Source: JAFDVL01 sp043775925
GTDB taxonomy: Bacteria; Acidobacteriota; Blastocatellia; RBC074
Direction of reading: 5' to 3'
Assembly (NCBI GenBank): GCA_043775925.1
Contig: JAYVRW010000306.1
Span: 1 to 51,996 of the forward strand
DNA length: 51,996 nucleotides
The notes below the pieces were generated by a model. That model had not been told where the DNA came from. It did no database searches and saw only the letters and a program-made list of their open reading frames with translations. This document shows positions 49,039 through 51,996 of the stretch, piece by piece; within the stretch, counting starts at the first letter, position 1, and every line of letters begins with the position of its first letter. Position numbers and translations under genes: made by a program.

Positions 49039-50268
49039 TTATCGTACTTCTGAGCCTAGCGCCTCGTATTTCCGCAGTTGAGGCCAGATGAAGGAGACCA
49101 TGGCCACGACTAAAATCGTGCCAAGTCCCCCCGCTACGACGGAAACTTCAGTTCCGAAATACTCTGCCGTGACGCCTGATTCGTAGCCTCCGAGTTCGTT
49201 GGAAGTCCCAATAAATAATCCATTCACGGCTGAAACACGTCCGCGCATCGCATCTGGAGTTAGCAATTGCACCAGCGTATGGCGAATGATGACACTGATA
49301 TTATCGAAGGCTCCGATGAGTACCAGCATCGCCATTGAAAGCCAGAACGAACGCGAAAATCCAAAAATAATCGTTGCCATTCCAAAGCCGGAAACCGCCA
49401 ATAAAAGCGTTTTTCCCGCATTCTGCATCGGCGCGCGATGCGCGATGTAAAGCGACATCAGGACAGCTCCGATGGAAGGGGCAGCGCGCATCCAGCCAAG
49501 TCCGGTAGGTCCGACAGCTAAAATATCTTTGGCAAAAATTGGTAACAGGGTGACGGCTCCGCCCAGCAAAACAGCTAATAAATCCAGTGTGATCGTGGCC
49601 AGAATTATTTTTGATTCCCAGACAAAACGTAACCCGACAACGAATTCATGGAAGTTGAGTGGTGATCCGGCATCGGTCGGTTGACTGACTTTGATCCCGG
49701 CTAATAACAGCAGGTAAATGAAAGCAACTACGGCGATGATGGCATACACCCAGGTTGGTTTGCCGAGCCACGCGATCATCAATCCACCCAGTGCCGGGCC
49801 GGTAATGGTGGCGATTTCAAATGAATTACTGCCCCACGCAACGGCGTTGGCAAAGACTTCACGCGGCACAATCTGCGTAATAAAAGCCGAACGCGCCGGG
49901 CCTTGAAAAGCGCGCGCGAGTCCATTTAAAAATAAACAACCATAAATTAACCTGATGGAACCTTGGTGCCACGAAATCCAAAACAGTGAAACGCCAACGA
50001 AAGTGCTGAGCGTCAGTGTACACAGTAAAATTTTCTTACGATTCAGACGATCTGCTAACTGTCCGGCGGGCAAGGTGAAAAATAAAATCGGGAGGTACTG
50101 CGCCATCGCAATATTGGCCAGGCTCAGCTTTGATCCAGTGCGTTCGTAAATTTCCCAGCCGACTGCCAGCGTCAACAATTGATGCCCGATAATTCCGAGC
50201 ATATTCCCGACAAAATATTTGCGATAATCCGGCAGGCGAAATACAGCGTAGGCGTTGTTGTCACTCAT
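49039..50268 (-). CDS. MFS transporter, EntS/MFS_3-type exporter
   Basis: 409 residues with about eleven to twelve membrane segments. MFS hallmarks are LPAGQLADRLNRKKILL (loop 2-3), GLARAFQGPARSAFITQIVP, and NSFEIATITGPALGGLMIAW, which resemble enterobactin exporter EntS and related drug exporters. The substrate is unknown and no siderophore gene is near. Its start lies 8 bases inside the 3' end of the SbcC-like gene, so the two are cotranscribed on the minus strand. Confidence 0.9.
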   Translation of the reverse strand: MSDNNAYAVFRLPDYRKYFVGNMLGIIGHQLLTLAVGWEIYERTGSKLSLANIAMAQYLPILFFTLPAGQLADRLNRKKILLCTLTLSTFVGVSLFWISWHQGSIRLIYGCLFLNGLARAFQGPARSAFITQIVPREVFANAVAWGSNSFEIATITGPALGGLMIAWLGKPTWVYAIIAVVAFIYLLLLAGIKVSQPTDAGSPLNFHEFVVGLRFVWESKIILATITLDLLAVLLGGAVTLLPIFAKDILAVGPTGLGWMRAAPSIGAVLMSLYIAHRAPMQNAGKTLLLAVSGFGMATIIFGFSRSFWLSMAMLVLIGAFDNISVIIRHTLVQLLTPDAMRGRVSAVNGLFIGTSNELGGYESGVTAEYFGTEVSVVAGGLGTILVVAMVSFIWPQLRKYEALGSEVR

Positions 50269-51996
50269 GGGGACCGCCTAAATTCAGCACTTGATCTGTA
50301 AAATTCTCAAAACTATCATCGTGACTGATGATGAACAATTGTTTGAATCCGGTAATGCGTCCGATTTGTTGCGCTAAATTTTTGCGGCGGTCTTCGTCCA
50401 TATTAGTTGTCGGTTCATCGAAGAAGGCGAGTCCTAAATTATTTGAAAATTCACGAAGTAAGGCGAGGCGAACGGCTAACGCCGCAGCCATTTGTTCGCC
50501 TCCTGAAAGGTTGGAAAAGGGGCGATGATAGCCGCGCTCTTCTAAATTAATTTCGTAATCGTTGCTCCATTTTAGAGTGCAATCGAAGCTTCCGGTGATT
50601 TCGCGGTAAAGCTGATTCGCTTCAATGGAAATCGAAACCAGATAGGCTTCCGTGATGAATGGCGCGGCTTTTTGTAAGGTGTCGCGGATGAATTCCGTCG
50701 TCGTTTTTAACTCGGCAAGTTTGGCTTGTGCGGCTAACGATTCGGCGCGACGTTCGCGGACTTCGTTTAAATAATTGACCTGAACTGCCAGCTTGGAATA
50801 CTGCTCACGGGTGTGTTCCAACTGTGTAGCGAGCTGCGTTGAGCGTTCGCGCAAGGCGTTAAATTGCAGCAAGATTTCCTGATGTTCACCTGCGTTGTAT
50901 TTTTCTTCCAGCGCCACCTGTTGCGCGGTGGCCGCATTCAATGCCGATTCGGTTTGCGTTACTTCCTGCGCCATGGCCGCCGCTTCGGATTCTCTGGCGG
51001 TCACGGTGTCGGCAATTTTTTCGTTTGCAATGTAGGCTTGATACGCGGCTTCATTGGCAATCTTCAAAGCAGTCGTTTCGGTCAGGATTTTTTCGAGTGA
51101 CGCGAAGGCGTTTAGCGCAAGATTTATTTGAGCTAGTTGCGCAGAAATGGTTGCTGCTTGTGCCTCGGATTTCGTGACTGAATCCTGCCATTCAGATGTT
51201 CGTGAGATAGTTTGTTCGAGCGCGTTGACGCGAGCGCGTGGATTGCCGAGGGCAGTAATCTGCGCTTCAGTTTCTTTGAGTAAAGTTTCGGAATCGCCAA
51301 TGATTTCAAGTTTTTTGGCTAATTCGTCCTGTTCGGATTTTTTAATTTTTCCTTCTTCGCCCAGCGCCTCCACTTCACGTTGTAAGACTTCAGCCTGGGA
51401 AAAAAGGCGTTGCGCTTCGCGGGATTTTTTTAAAGTTGCCGTGTTTTCAAGCAACGCTTTTTCCAGTGTCGAAATTTCTGCCTGGCGTGTTTGCGATCCA
51501 CTTTGAAAACGAGTTTCGAGCGTTTCTCCCTGTTTCAAATTGAGGCATTTTTCCGAGATTAACGGGCAGATGCCACCGCTGGCTAAAGCCGTAATCATTT
51601 CTTTGTCACGGGAAACCTCGGCGCGTAACTGCGCTAATTTTTGCGTGATGGTTTGCGCTTCTTCTTCAATCGAATTCGCGCGTTGGGCTAATTCCTGATG
51701 TTGCTCAATGGCTTTAATTTGCGTTTGCAATTCCTGATAACGTTCGCGCAATTTTCGTAATTCATTATCAAGGACTCCGACAGCTTTTCGTAACCCGGAA
51801 GCCTCGCCACGACTTTCACGAAGCTCGGAAATTCTTTGTTCGAGCATTTGCTGTGCTTCAGCTTTTGGGAACAGGGAAGCGAGTTCTTCACTCGCCTGTT
51901 CAGCTTCACGCAGGCGTAACGTTGCGCTTTCAATTTGAGCTTTGGCCGTGATTAATTCATGTTCGGCTTGAGCAGATTGCGTTCGCCAAGCATCAC
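50261..51996 (-). CDS. SbcC/Rad50-like SMC-family ATPase, 3' part (5' end outside window)
   Basis: The frame is open from the window edge to TGA at 50261, so at least 577 residues are visible; an internal ATG at 51847 is not the true start. Two long coiled coils surround GGICPLISEKCLNLKQGE (about 51531-51590), where Rad50/SbcC have the zinc-hook CxxC; here the Cys spacing is C-x6-C. The C-terminal head has the signature LSGGEQMAAALAVRLALL, Walker B LAFFDEPTTNMD and switch ISHDDSF. With a nuclease partner (SbcD/Mre11, presumably upstream outside the window) it would process DNA ends and hairpins. Confidence 0.92.
   Translation of the reverse strand, partial: DAWRTQSAQAEHELITAKAQIESATLRLREAEQASEELASLFPKAEAQQMLEQRISELRESRGEASGLRKAVGVLDNELRKLRERYQELQTQIKAIEQHQELAQRANSIEEEAQTITQKLAQLRAEVSRDKEMITALASGGICPLISEKCLNLKQGETLETRFQSGSQTRQAEISTLEKALLENTATLKKSREAQRLFSQAEVLQREVEALGEEGKIKKSEQDELAKKLEIIGDSETLLKETEAQITALGNPRARVNALEQTISRTSEWQDSVTKSEAQAATISAQLAQINLALNAFASLEKILTETTALKIANEAAYQAYIANEKIADTVTARESEAAAMAQEVTQTESALNAATAQQVALEEKYNAGEHQEILLQFNALRERSTQLATQLEHTREQYSKLAVQVNYLNEVRERRAESLAAQAKLAELKTTTEFIRDTLQKAAPFITEAYLVSISIEANQLYREITGSFDCTLKWSNDYEINLEERGYHRPFSNLSGGEQMAAALAVRLALLREFSNNLGLAFFDEPTTNMDEDRRKNLAQQIGRITGFKQLFIISHDDSFENFTDQVLNLGGPHE

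Overview
The window is a chromosomal segment of roughly even GC content from a Gram-negative-type bacterium. It carries ADP-heptose genes (gmhA, gmhB), a PagL-like outer-membrane lipid A deacylase, several lipoproteins, a hopanoid-type radical SAM enzyme (HpnJ) and an exosortase-type exopolysaccharide gene group. Together with a conserved 102-residue protein that I associate from memory with Acidobacteriota, and cyanobacteria-like accessory pairs (XisH/XisI, clan AA protease plus partner), this suggests Acidobacteriota, most likely Blastocatellia. That placement is inference; there is no rRNA or other taxonomic marker, and I saw no tRNA gene or CRISPR array.

Layout. 1-3.1 kb: the 3' end of an IS5-type transposase abuts a truncated CHAT-domain gene, followed by a secreted protein and a membrane protein of unknown function. 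3.2-5.2 kb (minus): a translationally coupled three-gene operon of a TIGR04222-type membrane protein with a six-cysteine Gly/Ser tail, a DUF692/MNIO oxidase and a 69-residue helical protein. This is the best candidate for an undescribed peptide- or protein-modifying system. 5.3-11.7 kb: a YbhG-F-S-R-like efflux operon (HlyD, fused double ATPase, two ABC-2 permeases) behind a perfect 16-bp palindrome and split by an antiparallel xisH-xisI cassette whose xisH has an in-frame amber codon. 11.8-16 kb: M20 amidohydrolase, Crp/Fnr regulator, a secreted-protein gene broken by an in-frame ochre codon, a glutamyl-tRNA reductase-like 3' remnant and a DUF962/Mpo1-like gene. 16-24.5 kb: alaS, a nuclease-fold protein, and two tandem membrane SpoIIE-type phosphatases. 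24.5-29.7 kb: hpnJ, secreted galM, an aspartic protease/partner pair and an acyl-CoA carboxylase carboxyltransferase.

30-38.8 kb (all minus) is a cell-surface region: PagL-like deacylase, gmhB, gmhA, three GT4 glycosyltransferases, an XrtA-type asparagine synthetase-like amidotransferase and a GT2 enzyme. The exosortase itself is not in the window. 39.4-47 kb carries central metabolism (sucD, transaldolase/F6P aldolase, a phosphoglucosamine mutase-like gene lacking its canonical catalytic residues, gpmI) with a lipoprotein gene pair and a methyltransferase. 47-52 kb has a lipoprotein PGRP/amidase, a LURP-one protein, an MFS exporter and the 3' part of an SbcC/Rad50-like gene that runs off the window.

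The intergenic DNA is rich in palindromic, MITE-like repeats. One family (GCAGAAGCCCG...CGGGCTTCTGC) has at least six copies in different states of decay, one of them with a paired compensatory change. Other elements have perfect 9-13-bp terminal inverted repeats or nested hairpins, and at least two supply the stop codon of a neighbouring gene. Nonsense codons, gene remnants and an IS junction indicate continuing gene decay and rearrangement. The standard code is in use, since TAA, TAG and TGA all terminate other genes.
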